A stretch of DNA of 41,969 bases. It comes from Betaproteobacteria bacterium (GTDB lineage: Bacteria > Pseudomonadota > Gammaproteobacteria > Burkholderiales > Ga0077523). Positions within the stretch are counted from its first letter, which is position 1. Every line of letters begins with the position of its first letter. The stretch is from contig JANXYG010000090.1 in assembly GCA_025350245.1 (NCBI GenBank), positions 1-41,969 on the forward strand, given 5' to 3'. A program made the translations under genes and the position numbers. The notes beneath the pieces were generated by a model. It ran no database searches and was not told the DNA's origin. It saw only the letters and a program-made list of their open reading frames with translations. Positions 22,506 to 31,006 of the stretch are shown in pieces.

Positions 22506-25292
22506 TCAGATCACGATGATGTCGCTCGCCACGACCGAATGACCGGCCGCAATCACCGCGAATGCGACCGCCGCCCCAACCCCGCTGCCATCGGCATCGA
22601 ATGACAACGTGCCGGTGGTCGTATCGAAGAAGACGCGATCGGTCGTGGCAACGCCGGCCTGCAGATCCGCATCGGCCCGGAATGACGCGGCCGCGAGCGT
22701 CCCGAAGGCAAGACCGTCGAACACGAGGTGATCGAGAACCAGCTTGTCGCTGCCACTGGTGAAGTCGGTGACGAGGTCGACGTTGGCCGGACCCAGCGCA
22801 TCGTCGAACACGAACCGGTCGGCACCGCCGCCACCGGTGAGGATGTTCGCCGCCACATTGCCGTTGATGGTGTTGGCGAGATCATTGCCTGACCCGTGTT
22901 GGCGACCGGTGCCGCCGAGGACCAGGTTCTCGACATTCGCCGGCAGCGTGAAGTCGCGCAGCATCGAGATCACCGTGTCGATGCCGCCGCCCGCACTTTC
23001 ACCGATGGCATCGCGCACATGGTCGACCCGGTAGGTGTCGTTGCCCGCGCCGCCGAGCATCATGTCGGCGCCGCGCTCGCCATCGAGCAGGTCGTCGCCG
23101 GCGCCACCGAGCAAGGTGTCGTCGCCGGCGCCGCCGAGCAAGGTGTCGTTGCCGTCGCCGGCGTCGAGCCGGTTGCGACTGCCGTTGCCGATGACCAGAT
23201 TCGCCACGCCGTTGCCGGTTGCCGACAGTGCGCCGACGCCGGCCGCGAGCGCCAGGTTCTCGACGTTCGGGCCGAGCGTGGTGCCGCCGCTGCCCCGATA
23301 GATCACTTCGTCCGTGCCCTCGCCGGCGCGTTCCGAAACCGTGTCGTTGCCCTCGACCAGATAGGTGTCGTCGCCCAGGCCGCCGAAGAGGGCATCGCTG
23401 CCGCCGCCGCCGTCGAGCCGGTTGCCGCCATCGTTGCCGCGCAACAGGTTGTCGGCGCCATTGCCCACGAGATCGAGATTGCCGGCACCGGTGAGGGTGG
23501 CATTCTCGATGGTCGCGGGCATCACCAACGGCACCGACGTGAAGACGGTATCGATGCCGCCACCGATCGCTTCGATCACGACATCGCCGGGGTCGTCGAC
23601 TACATACGTATCGTTGCCATCGCCACCAACGAGCGTGTCGGCGCCGGGACCACCGTCGAGATTGTCAGCGCCGCCGAGACCGGTGAGTTCGTTGTTGCCG
23701 GCAGCGCCGACGAGACGGTTGGCGAGCGCATTGCCGGTGCCGAAAACCGCACTGCCCTCGAGCCGGAGTTCCTCGACGTTGTCGGGCAGGGCAAAATCGA
23801 TGGTTGCCCGCACCACGTCCGACCCTTCGTTCGGTGCCTCCGAGACCTGATCGCTGGATTGCCCGACCACGAAGGTATCGTTGCCCGGGCCCCCTGCCAT
23901 CTGGTCGTTGCCGTCGCCACCATCGATGAAGTCGTCACCGGCACCGCCATCGATGGCATCGGCGCCACCCATGCCGCGCAATTGGTTCGCGGCACCGTTG
24001 CCGGTCAACAGGTTGGACCCGTCGTTGCCGGTACCGTCGATCGCCGCCGCGCCGACCAACGCCAGCACCTCGAGGTTGTCGGCCAGGACCAAGGTGACGC
24101 TCGAACGAACTTCGTCCACGCCGCCTTCACCGGGCCCGAACACCGGGCCGCCGACGGACTGCTCGATGATCAGGTCCGCGTTGCTATCCACCACATAGGT
24201 GTCGTCGCCTTCGCCGCCGGCCAGCGTGTCGGCCCCGGCGCCGCCGTCGAGCAGATCATTGCCTTCGAAACCCGCGAGGAAGTCGGCGCCGCCGTTGCCC
24301 CGCAGCGCGTTGTCGCCGGTGGTTCCGGTGATGGTGTCCGCGAAGCGGGAACCGGTGACGTTCTCGAGCGCGACACCGAAGGCGATGGCGACCGCCGACA
24401 GGTTGCCCACCTCGTAGACCTGCCCGCCGGTGTCGAGCAGGTCGATGTCGATGGCGCGCGATGAACCGGAGAAGTCGAGCGTGTCGTTGCCACCGGCATC
24501 CCAGATCGTGCGCACCGTATGGTTGTCGGCGCCGCTCCAGACGGTGTCGTCGAGGCGATAAGTGTTGTTCGCACCGTAGATCGCCTGGATCGCGAGGATG
24601 TCGAGCGGCATCGGCGTGACCTGGTAACCCGCGTTCGGGCTCGCCCTCGGCAGGTCGTTGTAGGTCATGATGGTCTGGTACGGACCATCGCTCGCGCCGA
24701 TGCCGAGTTCGATGAAAGTCGGGCGGGCATTGCCGCCGTTGTCGTGCGGGTGCTTGAGGCCGATGGCATGGCCGATCTCGTGGATCGCCACCAGGAACCA
24801 GTAGCTGCCGGCGCCATTGTCGACCCGGTTCGCGTAGTCGATGTTGAAGTAGATGTCGCCTTCCGGACGGGGATAGTCCGACAGCGTCTCGCCGCTTTGC
24901 GGCAACAGTGTGCCGCGTACGTACGTGGGATCCGGAAACAGCCCGAAGCCCGCGATCTCGCCGCCTTGAGCGCTGGTCTGGCCGAACGACTGGAACACGA
25001 GGCCGAGGTCGGCTGGCGATCGGGCAATGTCGCCGGTGGCCGCGATGCGCGTGAACCGGATGTCGGCAACCGCCGCCCATGCCGCGAACGCCTGCGCGAT
25101 CGTCGCCACCCGGGTCGGCGTCCAGTCCTGGACGACCTCGCCGAAGTTCAGGTCGTGAAGGGCGTAGGTGAGCGCCCGCGCACCGGACCCGAAGGTCCAC
25201 GCGCCGCCCTGCGCCAGCCCGGCGATCGGCGCGTCGAGACCGCCGACGGTGGTGCCGGCAGGCGGGAACGCGCCGGAGACTGGAGTGGCCAT
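22506..25292 (-). CDS. Serralysin-like M10 metalloprotease with RTX repeats
   Basis: This encodes 928 aa. The N-terminal protease domain has the metzincin zinc site HEIGHAIGLKH (His171, Glu172, His175, His181) and the Met-turn IMTYND (Met209). From about 320 to 850 there are many RTX-type nonapeptides (GGxGxDxxx) arranged in blocks such as GGAGDDTLLGGAGDD. These bind calcium and fold outside the cell. The last 100 residues (DRFVFDDAL, VTDFTSGSDKLVLD) form the C-terminal secretion region typical of type I secretion substrates. No N-terminal signal peptide is present, which fits. No type I transporter genes are in the window. The start MATPVSG is chosen because upstream residues are Arg/Ser-rich and non-conserved. 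The gene is long and intact. Confidence 0.92.
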   Translation of the reverse strand: MATPVSGAFPPAGTTVGGLDAPIAGLAQGGAWTFGSGARALTYALHDLNFGEVVQDWTPTRVATIAQAFAAWAAVADIRFTRIAATGDIARSPADLGLVFQSFGQTSAQGGEIAGFGLFPDPTYVRGTLLPQSGETLSDYPRPEGDIYFNIDYANRVDNGAGSYWFLVAIHEIGHAIGLKHPHDNGGNARPTFIELGIGASDGPYQTIMTYNDLPRASPNAGYQVTPMPLDILAIQAIYGANNTYRLDDTVWSGADNHTVRTIWDAGGNDTLDFSGSSRAIDIDLLDTGGQVYEVGNLSAVAIAFGVALENVTGSRFADTITGTTGDNALRGNGGADFLAGFEGNDLLDGGAGADTLAGGEGDDTYVVDSNADLIIEQSVGGPVFGPGEGGVDEVRSSVTLVLADNLEVLALVGAAAIDGTGNDGSNLLTGNGAANQLRGMGGADAIDGGAGDDFIDGGDGNDQMAGGPGNDTFVVGQSSDQVSEAPNEGSDVVRATIDFALPDNVEELRLEGSAVFGTGNALANRLVGAAGNNELTGLGGADNLDGGPGADTLVGGDGNDTYVVDDPGDVVIEAIGGGIDTVFTSVPLVMPATIENATLTGAGNLDLVGNGADNLLRGNDGGNRLDGGGGSDALFGGLGDDTYLVEGNDTVSERAGEGTDEVIYRGSGGTTLGPNVENLALAAGVGALSATGNGVANLVIGNGSRNRLDAGDGNDTLLGGAGDDTLLGGAGDDLLDGERGADMMLGGAGNDTYRVDHVRDAIGESAGGGIDTVISMLRDFTLPANVENLVLGGTGRQHGSGNDLANTINGNVAANILTGGGGADRFVFDDALGPANVDLVTDFTSGSDKLVLDHLVFDGLAFGTLAAASFRADADLQAGVATTDRVFFDTTTGTLSFDADGSGVGAAVAFAVIAAGHSVVASDIIVI
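23092..23142 (-). repeat. Near-identical 27-bp tandem repeat in the RTX coding region
   Basis: Two adjacent units encode GAGDDTLLG copies and differ at one or two bases. The near identity at DNA level, in contrast to the other, more diverged RTX repeats, points to recent unit duplication. Confidence 0.65.
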
Positions 25293-25510
25293 GGCGCTAT
25301 GGTGCCGCGAATTTGCCGCCCGGGGCGAAACCCGTGAGCTCACCTACTCGATCCGCGGCAGCGCCCGCTACGACAACAACGGCGATGCGATCAACTTCTA
25401 TGGCTACGGTGGCCGCGCTGCCGCCCCCAAGGGCACCGGCCCACTGGGGGGTGGCGAAGCGCAACCCAGCCTGGGGGACACATACGCCCTGCACGCGGGC
25501 AGTCCGCGCC
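25293..25510. other. Gap between the RTX protease and the ABC operon
   Basis: These 218 bases carry no gene. The part nearest the ABC operon holds repeat copy D. The rest, about 25300-25410, is less GC-rich and may hold the promoter of the RTX gene; no boxes can be assigned with confidence. Confidence 0.5.
25420..25485 (-). repeat. Stop-adjacent intergenic repeat, copy D (divergent subtype)
   Basis: On the minus strand it reads TCCCCCAGGCTGGG, TTGCGCTTCGCC, CCCCCCAGTGGG and CCCTTGGGGGCGGC. It lies 32 nt after the stop of the ABC ATPase gene, in the same sense. The start is shared with the other copies; the hairpin part differs. Confidence 0.7.
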
Positions 25511-26326
25511 TCACGCAGCTCCCGCCAGCCACCCCGGTTCGACCGCCGGCAACGGAATCGAGGCCAGCAACGACGCGGTGTAAGGATGCTTCGGCGCCGC
25601 GAAGATCTCGGCGCACGGCCCGGCCTCCACCACCTTGCCCCGATACAGCACCAGCACCCGGTCGCACAGCACCCGCACCACCGACAGATCGTGGCTGATG
25701 AAGATCAGCGCCCCCTGCTCGCGCAACTCGCGCAGCAGCGCGAGAATGTGCGCCTGGGTCGATACGTCCAGGCCCGACACGATCTCGTCGGCGACGATCA
25801 GCGGTGGATGCAACGCGATGGCGCGGGCGATGCCCACTCGCTGGCGCTGGCCACCGGACAGTTCGTGCGGATAGCGGCTCGCGAACGCCGCCGGCAACTG
25901 CACCCGCTCCAGCAAGGCTTTCGCCTGCTGCCGGCCTTCGGCACGCGATCCGACCCGGTCGAAGGCAAGCAGCGGCTGCGCGAGGATGTCCTCGATGCGA
26001 TGCCGCGGATTGAGCGACGACAGCGGGTCCTGGAATACGAACTGCATCCGCGCCCGCAGCGGCCGCAACCGCTCTTCCGGCAGATCGGTGATGTCGGTGC
26101 CTTCGAACCGCAGCCGGCCGCCGGTCGGCCGGTACAGCCGCAGCAAGGTGCGGCCGAGCGAGGTCTTGCCCGAGCCGGATTCGCCGACGATGCCGAGCGA
26201 CTCGCCGGGTTCGACAGTGAGATCGATGCCATCGAGGATCGTGGTCATCGGCGCGGCGCCGAACAACGGCACGGCCGCGCGATCGGGTAACGCCAGCGAC
26301 AGGCCTGCGGCTTCGAGCAGCGCCAT
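25511..26326 (-). CDS. Dipeptide/oligopeptide ABC transporter ATPase (DppF/OppF type)
   Basis: This encodes 271 aa. Walker A is GESGSGKTS, the Q-loop lies in FVFQDPLSSLNPR, the signature is HELSGGQRQRVGIARA, Walker B is LIVADEIVSGLD, and the H-loop is FISHDLSVVR. The FQDPLSSLNPR motif and the late HPYTASLL segment mark the OppF/DppF branch. It powers uptake by the two permeases encoded upstream. The ATG overlaps the stop of the companion ATPase by one base (TGATG). It is the last gene of the five-gene operon and is followed by repeat copy D. It is shorter than many OppF proteins but complete. Confidence 0.93.
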   Translation of the reverse strand: MALLEAAGLSLALPDRAAVPLFGAAPMTTILDGIDLTVEPGESLGIVGESGSGKTSLGRTLLRLYRPTGGRLRFEGTDITDLPEERLRPLRARMQFVFQDPLSSLNPRHRIEDILAQPLLAFDRVGSRAEGRQQAKALLERVQLPAAFASRYPHELSGGQRQRVGIARAIALHPPLIVADEIVSGLDVSTQAHILALLRELREQGALIFISHDLSVVRVLCDRVLVLYRGKVVEAGPCAEIFAAPKHPYTASLLASIPLPAVEPGWLAGAA

Positions 26327-27204
26327 CAGCGTTTCGTCCTCATGGCTCGACGCGCGTCGAGCGCCTGCGCCTCGGCAACCAGGAGCTGCGACAACGCCTC
26401 CGGAATCGGCGCCGGGATCTCGTCCGGACGATCGTGGCGCGGCGTCGCGGCGAACAGGGCACGGGTATAGGCATGCGCCGGCTCGCGAAACAGATCGGCG
26501 GTGGCACCCGCTTCCAGGATGCGCCCGCCATGCATCACCGCCACCTCGTCGCAGATCTTGGCGACCACACCCAGATCGTGCGTGATGAACAGCACGGCGG
26601 TGTCGTGCGCCGCCTGGAGATCCTTCAGCAGCCGCAGGATCTGCCGCTGCACCGTCACGTCGAGCGCGGTGGTCGGTTCGTCGGCGATGACCAGGCGCGG
26701 ACGGCAGGCGAACGCAATGGCGATCAGGATGCGTTGTCGCATGCCGCCGGACAGCTCGTGCGGAAACTGCCGCAATACCCGCGCCGGCTCGCGGATGTGC
26801 ACGCGGTCGAGCAATTCGAGCGCCCGGGCGCGCGCGGCGCCGTGGCGCAGCCCGAGATGCTGGCGCAGCACATCGGTGATCTGCGGTTCGATCCGCGCCA
26901 CCGGATTGAGTGCGGTCATCGGATTCTGCGGTACCAGGGCGATATCGCGCCCGAGCAACGCGGCGTGATCGTCGCCGCCGAGCGCGATGAGATCGCGCCC
27001 GTCGAACACGACCTTGCCGCCGGTGACGCGCGCGCCTTCCGGCTCGAGACCGAGGATGACCCGCCCCACCAGGCTCTTGCCCGCGCCCGATTCGCCCACC
27101 AGGCCGACGATGCGACCGGCACCGACTTGCAGCGACACGCCGCGCAGCACCGGCGTCCCGCCGATGGCGAGGTGCAGGTCGTCGATGTCGAGCAAGGCGC
27201 TCAT
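26326..27204 (-). CDS. Dipeptide/oligopeptide ABC transporter ATPase (DppD/OppD type)
   Basis: This encodes 292 aa. Walker A is GESGAGKSL, the Q-loop region is VPQNPMTALNP, the signature is HELSGGMRQRILIAIA, Walker B is LVIADEPTTALD, and the H-loop is FITHDLGVVAK. SGGMRQR and the PMTALNP loop are typical of the OppD/DppD branch, which pairs with the OppF-type ATPase to form a heterodimer. The C-terminus has the AHAYTRALF segment but lacks the Cys-rich iron-sulfur motif of some OppD proteins. The ATG overlaps the stop of the permease gene upstream (ATGA). The much longer frame running upstream is not real; it reads through the permease in another phase. Confidence 0.93.
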   Translation of the reverse strand: MSALLDIDDLHLAIGGTPVLRGVSLQVGAGRIVGLVGESGAGKSLVGRVILGLEPEGARVTGGKVVFDGRDLIALGGDDHAALLGRDIALVPQNPMTALNPVARIEPQITDVLRQHLGLRHGAARARALELLDRVHIREPARVLRQFPHELSGGMRQRILIAIAFACRPRLVIADEPTTALDVTVQRQILRLLKDLQAAHDTAVLFITHDLGVVAKICDEVAVMHGGRILEAGATADLFREPAHAYTRALFAATPRHDRPDEIPAPIPEALSQLLVAEAQALDARRAMRTKR

Positions 27205-28034
27205 CGGCGCCCCTGCCGCACCAGCGGGTCGAGCCGTTCGCGCAGGCCGTCGCCGAGCGCGTTGGTCGCGATCACCGCGACGATGATGCAGCCCATGGGC
27301 AGCATCATCAGCCACCACGCCTGGCGCACGTACTGCCGCCCCTCCTGGATCATGCTGCCCCAGGTGGCGGTGTCGTTGGCGGCCGAGAGCCCCGCGAACG
27401 ACAGGACCGCTTCGACCACGATGGCGATGCCCATCTCGAGCGACAGCAGGGTCACGAACAGCGGCACCACGTTGGGCACGATCTCGGACACGAGGATGCG
27501 CATCGGCCGCAGGCCGATGGTGGTGGCGGAGGCAACATAGTCCTGCGACGCCTGCACCATGACCTCGGCGCGGATCACGCGGCAGAAACGGGTCCAGTCG
27601 ATGACCACGATCGCGATCACCACGGTGTGCAGGCCGGCGCCCAGCACCGCGGCGAGCACGATCGACAGCAGCACCGGCGGAAACGCCATCCAGACTTCCA
27701 CCAGCCGCGACACGACGATGTCGGTCCAGCCACCGAAATAGCCCGACAGCAGGCCGAGCGCAGTGCCGAGCAGGGCCGCCAGAGTCGCGGCGACCACCGC
27801 CACCGTGATCGCGGCACGGGCACCGAACACCAGTCGCGACAGCACGTCGCGGCCGAGGCTGTCGGTGCCGAGCGGAAACTCGCGCGCGCCGCCGCTCCAC
27901 GCCGGTGGCTGGAAGGTGTTCAGCAGGTCCTGCTCCACCGGATCGTGCGGCGCGATCCACGGCGCCGCGACGGCAAGCACCACCAGCACCGCGAGGACGA
28001 CGATGCCGAACCAGAGCCGGCCCGAGGCGTTCAT
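27201..28034 (-). CDS. Dipeptide/oligopeptide ABC transporter permease (DppC type)
   Basis: This encodes 277 aa with about six membrane helices. The N-terminal helix is followed by the conserved IAPHDP and FPLGTDSLGRDVLSR segments, diagnostic of DppC/OppC permeases. The EAA loop that contacts the ATPase is visible around DYVASATTIGLRPMRIL. The start at 28034 (MNASGRLWFG) is chosen because an upstream ATG lies inside the other permease gene. The neighbours are the DppB-type permease, 16 nt upstream, and the ATPases downstream with overlapping ends. Together they form the membrane channel. Confidence 0.92.
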   Translation of the reverse strand: MNASGRLWFGIVVLAVLVVLAVAAPWIAPHDPVEQDLLNTFQPPAWSGGAREFPLGTDSLGRDVLSRLVFGARAAITVAVVAATLAALLGTALGLLSGYFGGWTDIVVSRLVEVWMAFPPVLLSIVLAAVLGAGLHTVVIAIVVIDWTRFCRVIRAEVMVQASQDYVASATTIGLRPMRILVSEIVPNVVPLFVTLLSLEMGIAIVVEAVLSFAGLSAANDTATWGSMIQEGRQYVRQAWWLMMLPMGCIIVAVIATNALGDGLRERLDPLVRQGRR

Positions 28035-28050
28035 GCGTGGATTACCGCGG

Positions 28051-29058
28051 TCATCGCGTGCGCACCCGTGGGTCGAGCAGCACGTAGGTGGCGTCCACGG
28101 CGAGATTGATGGCGATGAACAGCACCGCAAAGCACAGCACCAGCCCCTGGATCAACGGCAGGTCGCGCTGGATCACCGCGCCGATGGCGAGATTGCCGAT
28201 GCCCGGATAGGAGAAGATGGTTTCGATCAGCACCGTGCCGCCGACCAGGAAAGTGAACTGCACGCCGGTGAGCGTGACCGCGGGAATGAGCGCGTTGCGC
28301 AGCGCCACCGCGCGGATGATGCGACCGCGCGAATAACCCTTCACCCGCACCAGCATCACGTAGTCCTGTTTCATGACCTCGTTGATCGACGCCTTGACCA
28401 CGCGCGCGAGCGCCGCTGCCAGCGGCAGCGCCAGCGCCACCGCGGGCAGGATCAGATGCGCGCAGAGTCCGGCAACGATGTCGAAGCGTGCGGTCAGCAG
28501 TGCCTCGAACAGGTAGAACTGCGTGTGCGGCTCGAACTCGAGCCGCGGATCGAGGCGCCCCGACACCGGCAGCACCGGCCACAGCACGCCCAGCACCAGG
28601 ATGAACAGCAGACCCCACAGGAAATCCGGAATGGCCAGACCGAGGCCGGCCATGACATCGACCACCGACTCGGGCCAGCGCCGACGCCAGTAGGCCGCGG
28701 CCACGCCGAGCAGCAGCCCGGTGGTGATCGCGATCACGATGGCGACCAGGCACAGCTCGAGCGTCGCCGGCAGGCGACCCAGCACCAGCTTCATCACATC
28801 CTGCCGCAGGCTGATCGACACGCCGAAGTGGCCGCGCGCCACCTCGCCCAGCCACACCCCGAACTGGGCGACAATGGGCTTGTCCAGGCCGTAGAGCGCC
28901 CGCAGGTGGGCGATGTCTTCGGTGCGCGCACCCGGCGGGATCATCATCGCGATCGGATCGCCGGGCACCACCCGCAGCAGCACGAACACCACCACGGCCA
29001 CGCCGAACAAGGTCGGGATGGCCCACAACAGGCGCCGCAGCAGGAACCCGCCGGCCAT
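28051..29058 (-). CDS. Dipeptide/oligopeptide ABC transporter permease (DppB type)
   Basis: This encodes 335 aa with six helices. The N-terminal helix has LLRRLLWAIPTLFGVAVVVF, then LLRVVPGDP, the DppB signature. The YGLDKPIVAQFGVWL segment and the EAA loop (QDYVMLVRVKGYSRGRII) follow, and then the ETIFSYPGIGNL helix start. The start at 29058 gives the standard N-terminus; the upstream 26 in-frame residues are Arg/Ala-rich and not conserved. A 121-nt gap separates it from the binding-protein gene, a usual place for a 3' stabiliser in such operons, but no clear hairpin was found. Function with the neighbouring subunits is well supported; the ligand is not. Confidence 0.9.
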   Translation of the reverse strand: MAGGFLLRRLLWAIPTLFGVAVVVFVLLRVVPGDPIAMMIPPGARTEDIAHLRALYGLDKPIVAQFGVWLGEVARGHFGVSISLRQDVMKLVLGRLPATLELCLVAIVIAITTGLLLGVAAAYWRRRWPESVVDVMAGLGLAIPDFLWGLLFILVLGVLWPVLPVSGRLDPRLEFEPHTQFYLFEALLTARFDIVAGLCAHLILPAVALALPLAAALARVVKASINEVMKQDYVMLVRVKGYSRGRIIRAVALRNALIPAVTLTGVQFTFLVGGTVLIETIFSYPGIGNLAIGAVIQRDLPLIQGLVLCFAVLFIAINLAVDATYVLLDPRVRTR

Positions 29059-29179
29059 GCGCGGCGTCAGGCCGGGCGCACGGCCTGCGCCCAGATACCC
29101 CCGGCGACGTGCGGCGTGCGCGGCAGCGAGGCGCACGTTGCGGTCGGTCGGTGAGATCGAGCGATGGCAGCGGCGCCGC

Positions 29180-30724
29180 TCAGGCCGGCTTCACGTTCTG
29201 CGGCAGCACGAAACCGGCGATGTGCGGCGTGAACTTCAGCCCCTTGCGATACACCACCGGTTGCACGTACTGCAGCAGCGGGATCACCAGGCCCTTCTCG
29301 GCGATGTAGCGGTCGGTGGCCCGGTAGCCGGCGATGCGCTTGGCTTCGTTCTTCTCGCCCCACAGCGGCCCGATCATGTCGTCGACGTCCTTGGTCTTCC
29401 ACGCCGAGTGCGGGGAAAAGCTGAACATCGCGAAGCCGGTGGAGGTGGACGGGTCACCGATCGAATTGCCCCAGTTGTAGAACGCGGCCGGCGCCAGCTC
29501 GTGACGGGCGCGCAGGTCGTAATGCTTGGCGATCTCGTATTGCTCGATGGTGGCGTCGACCCCGACTTTGCGCCACATGCCGACGATCGCCGACACCATC
29601 TCGTAGTCTTTCGGCTTGAAGCCGCGCGTGGTCTGGATGGTGAACTTCACCGGCTTGGCCGCGGAGTAGCCGGCCTTCGCCAGCATCGCCTTGGCGGCCT
29701 CGGGGTCGTACTTGACCTTGATCGACTTGTCGAAGGCGGCGTATTGCGGCGCCTGCAACGTGTCGAGTGGAACGCCATAGCCGAGCAGCAGTTTGTCGAC
29801 GATGGCCTTCTTGTCGATGGCGGCGCAGAGCGCGAGCCGCACGTTCTCGTCGAGCATCGGTTCCTTGTTGGTGATGAAGATCATGCCGATGTCGGACACC
29901 GGCGTGGCGCTGCCGCCCATGCCGGCCTTGGTGAGACGGTTGTACTCCTCGTATGGGATCTCGAGCGTGAGATCGGAACCGCCGCTCTCGACCTCGGCCA
30001 CGCGCGACGAGGCGTCGGGCACGAACTTGAAGATCACGGTCTCGAACGCCGGCTTCGGCCCCCAGTACTTCGGGAACGCCTTCAGGCGAACATAGGCGTT
30101 GCGCTCGAACTTCTCGACCATGTAGGGGCCGCTGCCGATCGGCTTGTCTTCCCAGCCCTGAGCGCCGGTGGCGGTGTAGGCGGCCTTGGGCATCACGTAG
30201 CCGGTGAGAAAGGCCATCCACTTGAACAGCGTGGGCTCGAACTCTTTCACGTCGGCGGTGATCTTCTGGCCGTCGATCTTGAAGTTGGCGATCTTGCCCC
30301 AGACGAACTGGATCGGATTGCCGGTCTTGGGGTCGCCGGCGCGCTCCAGCGACCAGACCACGTCTTCGGGGGTGACGGGCGAACCGTCGTGCCAGAACGC
30401 GCCCTTGCGCACTTCCATCTCGACCTTGGTGAGATCCTTGTTCCAGCCCCATTTGGTGAGGATGCCGGGGCGAAACGAGAGGTCGGGGTTCTGGTCGATG
30501 AAGCTGTCGAAGACCGACTTGTAGACCGACTGGATGGTGGGGTTCACGGCCGAGACGCCGACGGTGGGGTCCCAGGACGGCAGCGCGACGTTGTACGCGA
30601 TGGTGAGCGTCTTGTTGTCGGCCGCGATCGAATCGGCGGCAGCCAGCAGCGACACCGGCAAGCCGGCCGCCGTGGCGAGCGCGGTCGACGCGCGGATGAA
30701 CTGGCGGCGGTTGTGGGTCTTCAT
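29180..30724 (-). CDS. Peptide/nickel-type ABC substrate-binding protein (SBP family 5)
   Basis: This encodes 514 aa. The N-terminus, NRRQFIRASTALATAAG, is a twin-arginine export signal, so it is probably exported folded. Family 5 signs are LTIAYNVALPSWDP, FDSFIDQNPDLSFRPG, WHDGSPVTPEDVVWSL and PIGSGPYMVEKF, with RLALCAAIDKKAIVDKLL later. The protein delivers peptides or similar solutes to the DppB/DppC-type permeases encoded next in the operon. An AGGAGA site precedes the ATG at 30724, and a good promoter lies about 125 nt upstream. The long in-frame extension reaching 31708 runs antisense to the divergent hydrolase gene and is not real. Confidence 0.94.
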   Translation of the reverse strand: MKTHNRRQFIRASTALATAAGLPVSLLAAADSIAADNKTLTIAYNVALPSWDPTVGVSAVNPTIQSVYKSVFDSFIDQNPDLSFRPGILTKWGWNKDLTKVEMEVRKGAFWHDGSPVTPEDVVWSLERAGDPKTGNPIQFVWGKIANFKIDGQKITADVKEFEPTLFKWMAFLTGYVMPKAAYTATGAQGWEDKPIGSGPYMVEKFERNAYVRLKAFPKYWGPKPAFETVIFKFVPDASSRVAEVESGGSDLTLEIPYEEYNRLTKAGMGGSATPVSDIGMIFITNKEPMLDENVRLALCAAIDKKAIVDKLLLGYGVPLDTLQAPQYAAFDKSIKVKYDPEAAKAMLAKAGYSAAKPVKFTIQTTRGFKPKDYEMVSAIVGMWRKVGVDATIEQYEIAKHYDLRARHELAPAAFYNWGNSIGDPSTSTGFAMFSFSPHSAWKTKDVDDMIGPLWGEKNEAKRIAGYRATDRYIAEKGLVIPLLQYVQPVVYRKGLKFTPHIAGFVLPQNVKPA

Positions 30725-30846
30725 CGAGATGGTCTCCTGTGTTTTTGACGGCTGGCGGCGGTGCGGCGGCGGGATCGGCGGCGGATCCGGGCGGGATGAC
30801 GTCCGGATGCGATGTCGTTGGTCGGCAATCGGGCAGGACCATCCCG

Positions 30847-30876
30847 AATCTATTGTCCGGGCTCGCGCATTGTCAA
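30847..30876 (-). promoter_or_regulatory. Predicted sigma-70 promoter of the peptide ABC operon
   Basis: On the minus strand TTGACA (30876-30871), 18 nt, then TAGATT (30852-30847). The -35 is perfect. It would leave a leader of about 115 nt before the binding-protein ATG at 30724. Confidence 0.6.
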
Positions 30877-30909
30877 GCATCGGGCGGGCTTGCGGCGGCC
30901 GGCGGGGCG

Positions 30910-30939
30910 TTGACTTGTCGAAGACCCCCAAGGTACAAC
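30910..30939 (+). promoter_or_regulatory. Predicted promoter of the DLH-fusion gene
   Basis: TTGACT (30910-30915), 18 nt, then TACAAC (30934-30939), placed back to back with the minus-strand promoter of the ABC operon. The leader would be about 60 nt, with AAGGACG just before the ATG at 31007. Confidence 0.45.
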
Positions 30940-31006
30940 GCCCTGCGCAGCGACAGGGCTGCCGCCGCCCCCTCCGGGCCGCATTCCCCACACAAGGACG
31001 ACCATC

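Noticed and set aside
23041-24300. Periodic repeats that could suggest a CRISPR array
   Set aside because: The period is 27 nt or multiples, in frame, coding for GGxGxDxxx units; there are no constant repeats with unique spacers.
22896-24464. Long plus-strand open frame antisense to the RTX protease
   Set aside because: It is an artefact of the GC-rich, repetitive RTX codons; its Val/Ala/Gly-rich product mirrors the repeats and has no ribosome site or family match.
25297-25494. 65-codon minus-strand frame in the gap before the RTX gene
   Set aside because: Much of it is the translation of repeat copy D and it lacks a ribosome site.
28913-30748. 611-codon plus-strand frame antisense to the peptide-binding protein
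   Set aside because: The minus-strand gene is a textbook SBP family 5 protein; the antisense frame is rich in Arg, Gly and His with no motif.
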